From Erysipelotrichaceae bacterium (GTDB lineage: Bacteria; Bacillota_I; Bacilli_A; Erysipelotrichales; Erysipelotrichaceae), in the NCBI GenBank assembly GCA_024681275.1, contig JAILBD010000268.1, positions 1-10,030 on the forward strand: DNA of 10,030 nt, read 5' to 3'. The notes under the pieces are model-generated. The model ran no database searches, was not told where the DNA came from, and was given only the letters and a program-made list of their open reading frames with translations. A program made the translations under genes and the position numbers. Of the stretch, positions 1 through 6,400 are shown one piece after another; the first letter of the stretch is position 1, and every line of letters begins with the position of its first letter.

Positions 1-318
1 GATCTCATCGATATGATCCAGAGTCACGATGTGAAAGAGATCGCTGCCCTTCTTCATGTCCGTGAAACTCGGATCCCTTCTTTCATAAAGGACGAGTTCG
101 CCATCTTTCATCGCATACCTGAAATCCTCGATCGAATTGATCGCCTCATCGCAAGCCCAGATCATCGACGCATAGAAAGGCAGACCTTCCCTTTTCACAT
201 AAGCATAGAGATCGCTGACATCCTGTCGGAAACTGACCATATAGAAAGGGAAGGAAAGCGGCTTGAAAAATTCATAGATGTCCTTCCTCTTCCAGGAGTC
301 ATAATCGGCTTTGATCAT
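1..318 (-). CDS. Chloramphenicol acetyltransferase-family protein, N-terminal part (cut by window edge)
   Basis: The ATG at 318 opens a frame that stays open for 106 codons to the left edge. It begins MIKADYDSWKR and then follows the layout of the CAT family (PF00302): an aromatic-rich segment with PFYMVSF, a D-L-Y helix, PFYASMIWACDEAINSIEDF, then FRYAMKDGELV and DPSFTDM. These match the conserved FR-dG-lv and PsFT stretches of type A CATs. The family is about 210-220 residues long, so roughly half is missing, including the catalytic histidine near the C-terminus. CATs use acetyl-CoA to acetylate chloramphenicol or related hydroxyl acceptors and act as cytoplasmic trimers. Many chromosomal CAT-like genes do not confer resistance, so the substrate is left open. 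A purine-rich GGAGGG lies 8 bases before the ATG. The family call is firm; the substrate is not. Confidence 0.85.
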   Translation of the reverse strand, partial: MIKADYDSWKRKDIYEFFKPLSFPFYMVSFRQDVSDLYAYVKREGLPFYASMIWACDEAINSIEDFRYAMKDGELVLYERRDPSFTDMKKGSDLFHIVTLDHIDEI

Positions 319-339
319 ATTTGCACCCTCCGCTCCTTT

Positions 340-345
340 ATTATA
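340..345 (-). promoter_or_regulatory. Likely -10 box of the CAT-family gene
   Basis: Read on the minus strand this is a perfect TATAAT, about 21 bases before the CAT-family ATG and followed by AAAGGAGCGGAGGG, which contains the ribosome binding site. No convincing -35 is present at 16-18 bases. The box directly follows the T-rich tail of the tRNA terminator, so the downstream gene appears to restart transcription just after that terminator. Confidence 0.55.
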
Positions 346-348
346 TCC

Positions 349-385
349 TCAAACAAAAGAAAGCCTCCACCGCAGGATGAAGGCT
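349..385 (-). terminator. Intrinsic terminator after tRNA-Ser
   Basis: On the minus strand positions 385 to 362 fold into a 10-bp stem starting AGCCT and ending AGGCT, with two or three G-T pairs and a 4-base loop (CTGC). It is followed at once by TTTCTTTTGTTT. It lies 12 bases beyond the CCA end of the tRNA, which is the expected place for a tRNA transcript terminator. Confidence 0.85.
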
Positions 386-396
386 CATTTCAGATA

Positions 397-484
397 TGGC
401 GCTGACTACAGGATTCGAACCTGTGGTACCTTTCAGTACGCCACCTTTCCAAGATGGTAGGATAAACCGCTCTCTCAAGTCAGC
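397..484 (-). tRNA. tRNA-Ser, anticodon GGA
   Basis: The 88-nt cloverleaf on the minus strand has a perfect 7-bp acceptor stem (GCTGACT with AGTCAGC), discriminator G and an encoded CCA. The anticodon stem CCATC/GGTGG carries the loop TTGGAAA, giving anticodon GGA, which reads serine codons UCC and UCU. The long variable arm GTACT-GAAA-GGTAC is the class II mark of tRNA-Ser. The T arm is ACAGG-TTCGAAT-CCTGT. The D loop has AGCGG, but the D stem is weak: A10-T25 and G11-C24 pair, 12-23 is an A-C mismatch and 13-22 is G-T. The gene starts 49 bases after the yfcE stop codon with no terminator between, so some readthrough from yfcE is possible. Confidence 0.95.
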
Positions 485-498
485 ATATCTACATATCT

Positions 499-527
499 AT
501 TTAAACGTAAACTCCGATTTTTTTCAA
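499..527 (-). promoter_or_regulatory. Possible tRNA-Ser promoter
   Basis: On the minus strand TTGAAA (527-522) is followed after 17 bases by TTAAAT (504-499), about 15 bases before the tRNA 5' end. The -35 matches five of six consensus bases and the -10 four of six. The spacing is ideal, but the -10 is poor and the AT-rich sequence offers other choices. Confidence 0.35.
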
Positions 528-533
528 TATTCT

Positions 534-1079
534 TTATTTCGCTTCGTATTCCATATAGACTTCTTTGCTTTCAAGATCCTTCCAGAAGAAAGTTCCGTTT
601 TCAAAGATCATATAGGAATGCCTCGATCCGTTCTTGGGGATGGAAACGGAACCAGGATTCAGATAGACGAAACCATCGCACTCTTCGATCTTCGGCACAT
701 GGGTATGACCGCAGAGCAGGATGCCCCTCAGGCCCGGCAGCGGCTTGTTCTGGTTGATGACATGGCCATGGGTCGCATAGATGTCGACACCGTCGACCGA
801 CAGGAAACCGTAATCCGCCAGGATGGGGAATTCCAGGACCATCTGATCGACATCGCAGTCGCAGTTGCCGCAGACGCAGAGGATCTTTTCCCTGATCGAA
901 TTCAGCATTTCGATGACCTTCTTGGTGTCATAGAGATCCGGAAGATCATTGCGCGGACCATGATAAAGCAGGTCTCCCAGCAGAAGCAGTTTATCCGGCT
1001 TCTCTTCCGCATACCTTTCCATCATCTTCCCGCAGTAACAGGAACTGCCATGAATATCCGAAGCGATCATCACTTTCAT
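534..1079 (-). CDS. yfcE: YfcE/MJ0936-type metallophosphodiesterase
   Basis: This 181-residue protein is of the small calcineurin-like phosphodiesterase family (E. coli YfcE has 184 residues), which is cytoplasmic and hydrolyses phosphodiesters with divalent metal, usually Mn. The metal-binding motifs appear in order: D8-I-H10 in SDIHG, G35-D36, G71-N72-C73-D74, H104 in THGH, and G124-H125-T-H127, followed by NPGS at 141-144. The physiological substrate of this family is not settled. The start at 1079 (MKVMIASDIHG) is chosen over an in-frame ATG at 1130. The family begins at this beta strand, GAGGG lies 8 bases upstream, and the 1130 start falls inside the stem of a terminator and upstream of the likely promoter. 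The gene is separated from yitT by that terminator and read in the same direction; tRNA-Ser follows. Confidence 0.92.
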   Translation of the reverse strand: MKVMIASDIHGSSCYCGKMMERYAEEKPDKLLLLGDLLYHGPRNDLPDLYDTKKVIEMLNSIREKILCVCGNCDCDVDQMVLEFPILADYGFLSVDGVDIYATHGHVINQNKPLPGLRGILLCGHTHVPKIEECDGFVYLNPGSVSIPKNGSRHSYMIFENGTFFWKDLESKEVYMEYEAK

Positions 1080-1103
1080 CGTCTCATCCCTCTTTTCAAC
1101 ACT

Positions 1104-1112
1104 ATTGTAGCA
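1104..1112 (-). promoter_or_regulatory. Extended -10 promoter of yfcE
   Basis: The minus strand reads TGCTACAAT: TGn followed by TACAAT, which matches five of six bases of the -10 consensus. The predicted start would give a leader of about 18 bases carrying the GAGGG ribosome binding site. No -35 is evident, which is tolerated with an extended -10. The TG directly abuts the T-run of the upstream terminator. Confidence 0.6.
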
Positions 1113-1133
1113 AAAAACGATGCCACGCATCGT
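1111..1133 (-). terminator. Intrinsic terminator downstream of yitT
   Basis: On the minus strand ACGATGC (1133-1127) and GCATCGT (1123-1117) form a perfect 7-bp stem around a 3-base GTG loop, followed by five further T residues. It sits 29 bases after the yitT stop codon, so the yitT transcript should end before yfcE. Confidence 0.8.
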
Positions 1134-1162
1134 CTCCTGTCTTCTTCGCTCAGATCTCTCTC

Positions 1163-1801
1163 CTAGGCGTGTGCCCTTTCGGCTGTCTCATGTTCACGGA
1201 CGAAGAGATGGTAGATGAAAGAGAAGGCATTGATCATCAGACCGTTCGCCAGCGTGACCAAAGCACCCATCACTGCCGTATTGAGATCATAGACCGCGAT
1301 CGTCAAAGCAGAGACCGCAAGGCCTGAAAGAGCGACCATGAGACCCGTCGAAGTCTTCATCTTCACAGCCAATACCTCAGCGATCGTATCCAGACCGCCG
1401 GAAGAGGCATCCAACCCGAAGAGGATGCACTGACCGGCTGTCAGAAGCATCAGGAACAAGAAGATGTTCACCAGGATGTTGCCGGAAAGGAAGATCTTGT
1501 TATCAGGCAGGATTTCGATCAAAAGGGGGAGAAGGAGTGAAACATAGAAACATCTCAGGCCGAACTTCCTGCCCAGATACAAGATACCTACGAAAAGACA
1601 GAACACGTTCATGATCAGGACGATCAGAGAATCATTCAGGGAAACGACCTGGCTCAGAAGAAGAGCCAGTCCCGAGACGCTCCCCGTCACGATGTGGCAC
1701 GGAATCAGATACATCCTGACAGCCAGAGCGATCAGAAAAGTTCCCGCTGTCAGCAGAACATAGTCGATCAAACTCTGAAGTGCCCTGTTTTTATTATTCA
1801 T
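1163..1801 (-). CDS. Short YitT-family (DUF161) integral membrane protein
   Basis: The 212-residue product is almost entirely hydrophobic, with about five or six membrane segments (near residues 12-30, 38-52, 58-77, 84-97, 107-127 and 152-190). Family marks of the YitT membrane domain (PF02588) are TGSVSGLALLLS at 39-50, YLGRKFGLR at 75-83 and GLDASSGGLDTIA at 129-141. Typical YitT proteins are about 280-290 residues and end in a cytoplasmic DUF2179 domain. This one stops just after the last membrane segment with a short polar tail (VREHETAERAHA), so that domain is absent. The molecular function of the family is unknown; a transport-like role is only a guess. There is no good ribosome binding site before the ATG, and the promoter geometry hints at a leaderless transcript. 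It is divergent from the LysR gene, which may control it. Confidence 0.8.
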   Translation of the reverse strand: MNNKNRALQSLIDYVLLTAGTFLIALAVRMYLIPCHIVTGSVSGLALLLSQVVSLNDSLIVLIMNVFCLFVGILYLGRKFGLRCFYVSLLLPLLIEILPDNKIFLSGNILVNIFLFLMLLTAGQCILFGLDASSGGLDTIAEVLAVKMKTSTGLMVALSGLAVSALTIAVYDLNTAVMGALVTLANGLMINAFSFIYHLFVREHETAERAHA

Positions 1802-1807
1802 AGTTAT

Positions 1808-1836
1808 ATTTAACCACCAAGTATCTTGCCTGTTAA
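1808..1836 (-). promoter_or_regulatory. Candidate yitT promoter with start site at the ATG
   Basis: On the minus strand TTAACA (1836-1831) and TTAAAT (1813-1808) are 17 bases apart. They match the -35 in five of six bases and the -10 in four of six. Counting seven bases past the -10 places +1 on the A of the yitT ATG. The -35 overlaps the -35 of the divergent lysR promoter by one base. Confidence 0.4.
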
Positions 1837-1854
1837 GCGTGTTTTTTGCATAAT
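1826..1854 (+). promoter_or_regulatory. Candidate lysR promoter
   Basis: TTGCCT (1826-1831) and CATAAT (1849-1854) are separated by exactly 17 bases. The -10 matches the consensus in five of six positions. The predicted start, near 1861, lies within the palindrome at 1856-1874. The leader would be about 25 bases and carries AGGAG five bases before the ATG. Confidence 0.55.
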
Positions 1855-1855
1855 A

Positions 1856-1874
1856 ATATAAGTAAAACTTATAT
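1856..1874. promoter_or_regulatory. Probable LysR-type operator (perfect palindrome)
   Basis: ATATAAGT (1856-1863) and ACTTATAT (1867-1874) form a perfect 8-bp inverted repeat with a 3-base AAA centre. It contains the T-N11-A core typical of LysR-family sites (T1859, A1871) within ATAA-N7-TTAT. It covers the likely lysR start site and ends 11 bases before the lysR ATG, which suits negative autoregulation. Its position upstream of yitT also suits control of the divergent gene. Binding is inferred from symmetry and place only. Confidence 0.6.
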
Positions 1875-1885
1875 CAGGAGTCTTT

Positions 1886-2785
1886 ATGAACATCAACCAG
1901 CTCAAATACTTCATCTCTGTCGCCGAGAACCTCTCCTTCTCCGCGGCCGCCCAGGAGAACTACATCACCCAGACAGCCATGACCCAGCAGATCAGAGCAC
2001 TGGAAGAGGACCTGGGATGCATCCTCATCAACCGCTCCACCAGACCGGTCTCTCTGACCGCGGCGGGCGAGAGCTTCCTTTCCGATGCCAGACTCATCGT
2101 GACCCGGCTCAACGACGCCAAGGAAAGGGCGAACGAGGCATCCAGCGGCATCAGCGGAACGCTGCGCATCGGCTACATCAAAGGCTATGAAAGAAGCGGG
2201 CTCTCCGATGCCCTGCGCCAGTTCCACCGCTCCCTTCCGGGCGTTTTACTGATGTGTTATCGTGACACATCCGATAAACTCGCTGCTTCCCTGCAGAACG
2301 GAGAGTACGACATCATCTTCACCTGGGACTCCACAAACCTGAGGAATGACACTTCTTATCAGTCCATCGAGATCGAAAAAGCCCACCTGATGGCGGCCCT
2401 CTACGCCTCCCATCCTCTCTGCCAGAGGGAATTTCTGGACAGGAGCGACTTCAAAGGCGAATCCATCATCTACATGTCACCCTCTGAACTCAGTGACAAC
2501 TACGGCGACTCCCAGTTCCTGGATCTCTACCGCCAGGCCGGATACAGGCCGAAGATCCTCTGCCGTTCGACCGACATCGAATCCATCCTGATCATGGTGG
2601 CAGCTGAGGAAGGCATCTCCATCATGCCCGACTACTGCGTCAAAAAGATCAACAACGCCGAAGGCCTGGTCTTCATCCCGATGAGAGGCGCGCAGGAAGT
2701 CGAAGAGATCCATGCGATATACAAAAAAGACAACGACAACGTTGCCTTGAAACACTTTCTCAAACAGCTGAAAAACAGCGACTGA
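1886..2785 (+). CDS. LysR-family transcriptional regulator
   Basis: The 299-residue protein begins MNINQLKYFISVAE and has the LysR winged helix-turn-helix at about residues 5-62. This includes the helix SFSAAAQENYITQTAMTQQI and the conserved L-E-x-x-L-G-x-x-L-x-x-R and LTAAG wing. A linker helix (65-90) leads to a SGTLRIG strand and the periplasmic-binding-like effector domain (about 91-295), ending in a short helix. Length is typical for the family. LysR proteins act as cytoplasmic tetramers, often repress their own gene and control a divergent target. Here the divergent gene is the YitT-family membrane protein, and a palindromic candidate operator lies between them. The co-inducer cannot be predicted. 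AGGAG lies 5 bases before the chosen ATG. By eye its codons look richer in G and C than those of its neighbours. Confidence 0.93.
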   Translation: MNINQLKYFISVAENLSFSAAAQENYITQTAMTQQIRALEEDLGCILINRSTRPVSLTAAGESFLSDARLIVTRLNDAKERANEASSGISGTLRIGYIKGYERSGLSDALRQFHRSLPGVLLMCYRDTSDKLAASLQNGEYDIIFTWDSTNLRNDTSYQSIEIEKAHLMAALYASHPLCQREFLDRSDFKGESIIYMSPSELSDNYGDSQFLDLYRQAGYRPKILCRSTDIESILIMVAAEEGISIMPDYCVKKINNAEGLVFIPMRGAQEVEEIHAIYKKDNDNVALKHFLKQLKNSD

Positions 2786-2794
2786 AAACAGATC

Positions 2795-2831
2795 AAAAAG
2801 GGGAGATCTTCATGACCTCCCGTTTTTCTTT
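2795..2831. terminator. Bidirectional terminator between lysR and the crr-like gene
   Basis: GGGAG (2801-2805) pairs with CTCCC (2817-2821); an A-C mismatch and two further pairs extend it inward. The plus strand continues GTTTTTCTTTTT, serving lysR. The run of A before the stem gives a T-run on the minus strand, serving the convergent crr-like gene. The minus-strand version begins only a few bases after the crr stop codon. Confidence 0.7.
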
Positions 2832-2834
2832 TTA

Positions 2835-3347
2835 TTATTTCGTGACCTTCTGTCCTCTTGTGACAGGCTGCGGATCGATGAAATCCAGTTCCTTGCCGTT
2901 GGCGTTGGTGATGATCAGCATCGTGGACATGTCATATGTCTTTGACAGCTTGGCAACATCGACCTCGACGATCGGATCGCCCGCCTTGACGCTGTCGCCC
3001 TGCTTCTTGCTTAAGACCTTGAAACCGTCACCGTTGGCATTGACCGTGTCAACACCGCAATGGACCAGTAATTCGACACCATTGTTCATCAGTATGCCAT
3101 AGGCATGGCCGGTAGGGAACAGCACGCCCAAAGTGCCGTTGGCCGGTGAACACAGTACGACCTTGTTTGCACTGTACTTGAAAGCAGTGGACTTGCCCAT
3201 CATCTGCTCGGCAAAAACAGGATCAGAGACAGTCGCGATATCGATCAGTTCGCCATCAGCCAAAGCGACGATATCCTCATCGGAAACATTCAGTTCAGGT
3301 AATGCTACCTCTTCTTCTTTTTTAAATAATTTGTCAAATAAGCCCAT
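2835..3347 (-). CDS. crr: PTS glucose-type EIIA protein (Crr-like)
   Basis: The 170-residue protein is a free-standing PTS_EIIA_1 domain (PF00358). It takes a phosphoryl group from HPr-P and passes it to a IIB domain during sugar uptake, in the cytoplasm. After a charged start (MGLFDKLFKKEEE) it shows the family path: SDPVFAEQMMGKSTA (41-55), SPANGTLGVLFPTGHAYGI (67-85) with H81, and VELLVHCGVDTV (91-102) with H96. It ends with GDSVKAGDPI. H81 and H96 correspond to E. coli His75 and His90, the latter being the phosphorylated one. Length equals E. coli Crr (169). AAGGA lies about 7 bases before the ATG. No PTS permease or enzyme I gene is nearby. It lies directly downstream of the large c-di-GMP gene on the same strand and may share its transcript or use its own -10 at 3384-3389. 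Confidence 0.92.
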   Translation of the reverse strand: MGLFDKLFKKEEEVALPELNVSDEDIVALADGELIDIATVSDPVFAEQMMGKSTAFKYSANKVVLCSPANGTLGVLFPTGHAYGILMNNGVELLVHCGVDTVNANGDGFKVLSKKQGDSVKAGDPIVEVDVAKLSKTYDMSTMLIITNANGKELDFIDPQPVTRGQKVTK

Positions 3348-3383
3348 TGTATTTTCCTTTCTTCAGACTCGATCAAATCTATC

Positions 3384-3389
3384 TTTATA
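3384..3389 (-). promoter_or_regulatory. Possible -10 box of the crr-like gene
   Basis: The minus strand reads TATAAA 36 bases before the ATG, within the 82-base AT-rich gap after the c-di-GMP gene. No recognisable -35 is placed at 16-18 bases. No clear terminator follows the upstream gene: only a 6-bp TTTACT/AGTAAA pairing with a wide loop and no T-run. Readthrough plus an internal promoter is therefore plausible. Confidence 0.4.
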
Positions 3390-3429
3390 CTAACATTTTA
3401 CTGATTTAACTGCTCTTAGTAAATATCTA

Positions 3430-6400
3430 TCACTCGAAGAAAACACAGGTACCGGACTTGTCCTTCTTCGCCTGATAGAGAGCTGAATCGGCATCCGCAA
3501 AGAGATCGCCCTGCGGATTCTCACGATCCGAGAATGCCACGCCGGTGCTCAAAGTGACGGCAGGCGTGTCATCCACTTTTTCAGAAAGGATCTCATTGGC
3601 ACGCTTCATCTTGTTGTAGACCAGCTGCTTCATCGAAGAATTGACACGGGTCATGACCACGACGAACTCATCGCCGCCGTAACGGCAGATGATATCGACG
3701 GAACGGAAAGACTGTTTCAGCACCTCCGCCACTCTCCTGAGGACCTTGTCTCCGGCTGCATGGCCATACGTGTCATTGATCTGCTTGAACAGGTTGATAT
3801 CGATGATCAGCAGCGCGATATGCTCGGCATCGATGCTCTCGATCAGCATCTCGTAGGCACCTCTGTTGAACAGACCCGTCAGAGCGTCGTGTGTCGCATC
3901 ATAACTGAGTTTGTTCTGGGTCTGCCGGTTCTCTTCCAGCACCGCATTGTAGGTGTGGGCGACGAAGCGAAGCTCCTCCACGCCCTGCGGCGGGATCGTC
4001 TCCTGTTCCTCCATCAGAGCCACCATCTTCGTCAGAGGTCTGCGGATCTGCCTGGACAGGAAGATGACGAAAGACAGCACGATCAGCAAGAAGATCCCTG
4101 TCACAGCCATCAGCACGCTCACAAGGAGCGAAAGCCTTGAAGAAGCCTGATCGAGCTCCGAGGAAGCGGAACGGATCAGCGTCTGCGTGCAGATCGAAAC
4201 ATTCTCCCTGATCCTGTCTTTGTGGTGCATGTAGTTGCTGTCAAAGACCAGATCCTGCGCCTTCTGCTTCAGTTCCGCCTTGGAAAGAGTCAGATTCGTT
4301 TCAGAAAGAGAGATCTGCGCGATCTGCTCAGGCACATAGCTGAGATCGTAGTCTCCCGCCTCCAGCATCAGACGCATCGCCATATACTCGGTATCGACCA
4401 GTTCATTGGACAGATCCAGTGCGTTGTTCAGGCTCGCCAGAGCGGAACTGTACTGGCCTTCCAGCAGGACCTCCATATCCCGGACCGCATGATCGCGGCG
4501 CTTGGTCACCTCGACCTCCTCAAAGAAGTCGTTCAGATACTGAAGCTCACCGGTCACGACGAAACAGCGGACCCTGTCGGTCAGATAATCAGAACCCGAC
4601 ACCATATCCGAAGCAACCAGCTGTGCCAGGATGTAACGGTCGGAAGCCTCCTTCATGCGCCTGTATCCGTTGGAAACGGCGATATTCGAAATGAACAGAG
4701 CCATGGCCGCCAGGAAGGCGATGATCGCAAAAAAGATGTTCGCCGTCCTTAGCTTGATGCCGGAATTGACTTGTGCATCATAGAAGTGCTTGTCCGGCTT
4801 GCTGTAGCTGTTGTTGCCCTTTTCGTCTCTTACTGCGGAGATCTGCGCCTCCTTGATCTGATCTTCGATATCCTTCCTGCTTTCTTCCATCGCCTTGTCC
4901 GTTTCCTTCCTCTGCAGGATGAAAGGCTCAAATTCGAAAGCCGGTACCGGCTTTGAGAAGAAGTAACCCTGGACCAGATCACAGCCCAGTTTCTTCAGGG
5001 CATCCAGCTGCTGCTCAGTCTCAACGCCCTCGGCGATGACCGGCACATTGAGGAAATCGGCAATATCGATGATGACCTCCACCATTCGGGTATTGCCACC
5101 CTCTTTGAATGCGCTGCGAACGAACTGCATATCGAGCTTCAAGGCGTCTATCGGCAGATTCGAGATCATGTTCAGGGAAGAATAACCGGTGCCGAAATCA
5201 TCCATCTCGATCCTGAAACCCAGGGACCTGAGTTCCTCGACCGTCTGAATGATCTGGGCGGAATCCTCGGTGTAAGCCGACTCGGTCAGCTCCAGGATCA
5301 GATCGGCAGTCGTAAGATCTTCCGCCTTGATGATCTCCATCAGGGTATCCTTCAGCATCGGATCATACATATCGATACGGGAAACGTTGACCGAGACCGG
5401 AATGTTGTAGCTGAACTTCTCCTTCCAGATCTTGACCTGACGGGCGGTGTTCTTCCAGACATACTGATCCAGTCTCTGGATCAGGCCGTTGTCCTCAAAA
5501 AGAGGAATGAAGATGCCCGGTGAGATCATGCCCAGTTCCGGATGGACCCAGCGGACGAGCGCCTCTGCCGACACCAGGATCGGCGTATCCGGACGCACAT
5601 CGAATTTCGGCTGATAGTAGATCTGGAACTGGTCCTCTTCGATCGCCTTAGGGAAATCCTCGATCAGCTGCTCGGCATAGAGCTCCTTCTCGTGGATCTC
5701 ATCATCATAGATGCCCACCGCCTTGGCATAGGAATTCCTGACGCTGTCAGCAGCCGTCTTGGCGTAGTCAAAACGCCTCTCCATATCCAGAGACTTGTCG
5801 ACATCGGAATAGACACCCATGCGCAGCCTGATGCGATTGTTGGAAGCCTCATCCATCAGACCCTCAGACACCTCTTCCAGGATCTGCTTATAATCCTCAC
5901 GGTGCGGACAGTAGACCAGGAAGGTATCCGCCTCCTTGCGGCAGGCGATCCCTCCCACATCATTGAAGACCTTCTTGATCTTTTCACCGATCTGACGCAG
6001 GGCCTCATCGCCATAGGCGCTTCCATACCTCTCGTTGATCATGTGGAAATGGTTGACATCCAGGATGATGGCATCCATGTCCCTGTCCTTGTGGAACTGG
6101 TCAAACTGCCTGGCGTAGCTGTAGAAGAATTCTTTATTGTACAAGCCGGTCAGAGTATCTCTCTCTGTCGACTGAATGATGTCTTTTCCTTCTGAAAGCT
6201 CGATCGTCCTGAGTACCCTCGCCTGAACGACTTCGGGATTCGGATAAGGCTTCGGGATGAAATCGATCGCGCCAAGCTTCAGGCTCTCCACCTCGGCATC
6301 AGCCTCGGAAGTCACCACGATGATCGGGATATCCGCCGTCTGCTTGTCCGCCTTCGCTTCCTTCAAAACTTCTATGCCGTTGAGCTTAGGCATCAGGATA

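Noticed and set aside
361..400. An attachment site at the tRNA-Ser 3' end.
   Set aside because: No integrase and no second copy of the tRNA 3' end could be found in the window; the downstream hairpin reads as a normal terminator.
1080..1130. The longer N-terminus of the YfcE-type protein from the ATG at 1130.
   Set aside because: That ATG is inside a terminator stem and upstream of the extended -10 promoter; the family starts at MKVMIASDIHG.
396..1166. A 256-codon open frame on the plus strand across the tRNA and yfcE region.
   Set aside because: It runs through tRNA-Ser and lies opposite a protein with all metallophosphoesterase motifs; it has no recognisable domain and no ribosome binding site.
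1846..2190. A 114-codon plus-strand frame starting ahead of lysR.
   Set aside because: It overlaps lysR in another frame, its product is low-complexity in H, P, R and Q, and lysR has the ribosome binding site and the domain match.
1886..2300. The GC-rich 5' part of lysR as a sign of horizontal transfer.
   Set aside because: The impression is by eye only; the gene sits in ordinary context and no mobile-element traces flank it. A codon-usage calculation would be needed.
3348..3429. A terminator after the c-di-GMP gene.
   Set aside because: The only pairing seen (TTTACT with AGTAAA) has a wide loop, is AT-rich and lacks a T-run.
5542..6195. A 217-codon plus-strand frame opposite the receiver/GGDEF/EAL region.
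   Set aside because: Its residues are mirrored from the conserved minus-strand domains; no domain, promoter or ribosome binding site supports it. The same applies to the plus-strand frames at 3760-4140 and 4222-4752.
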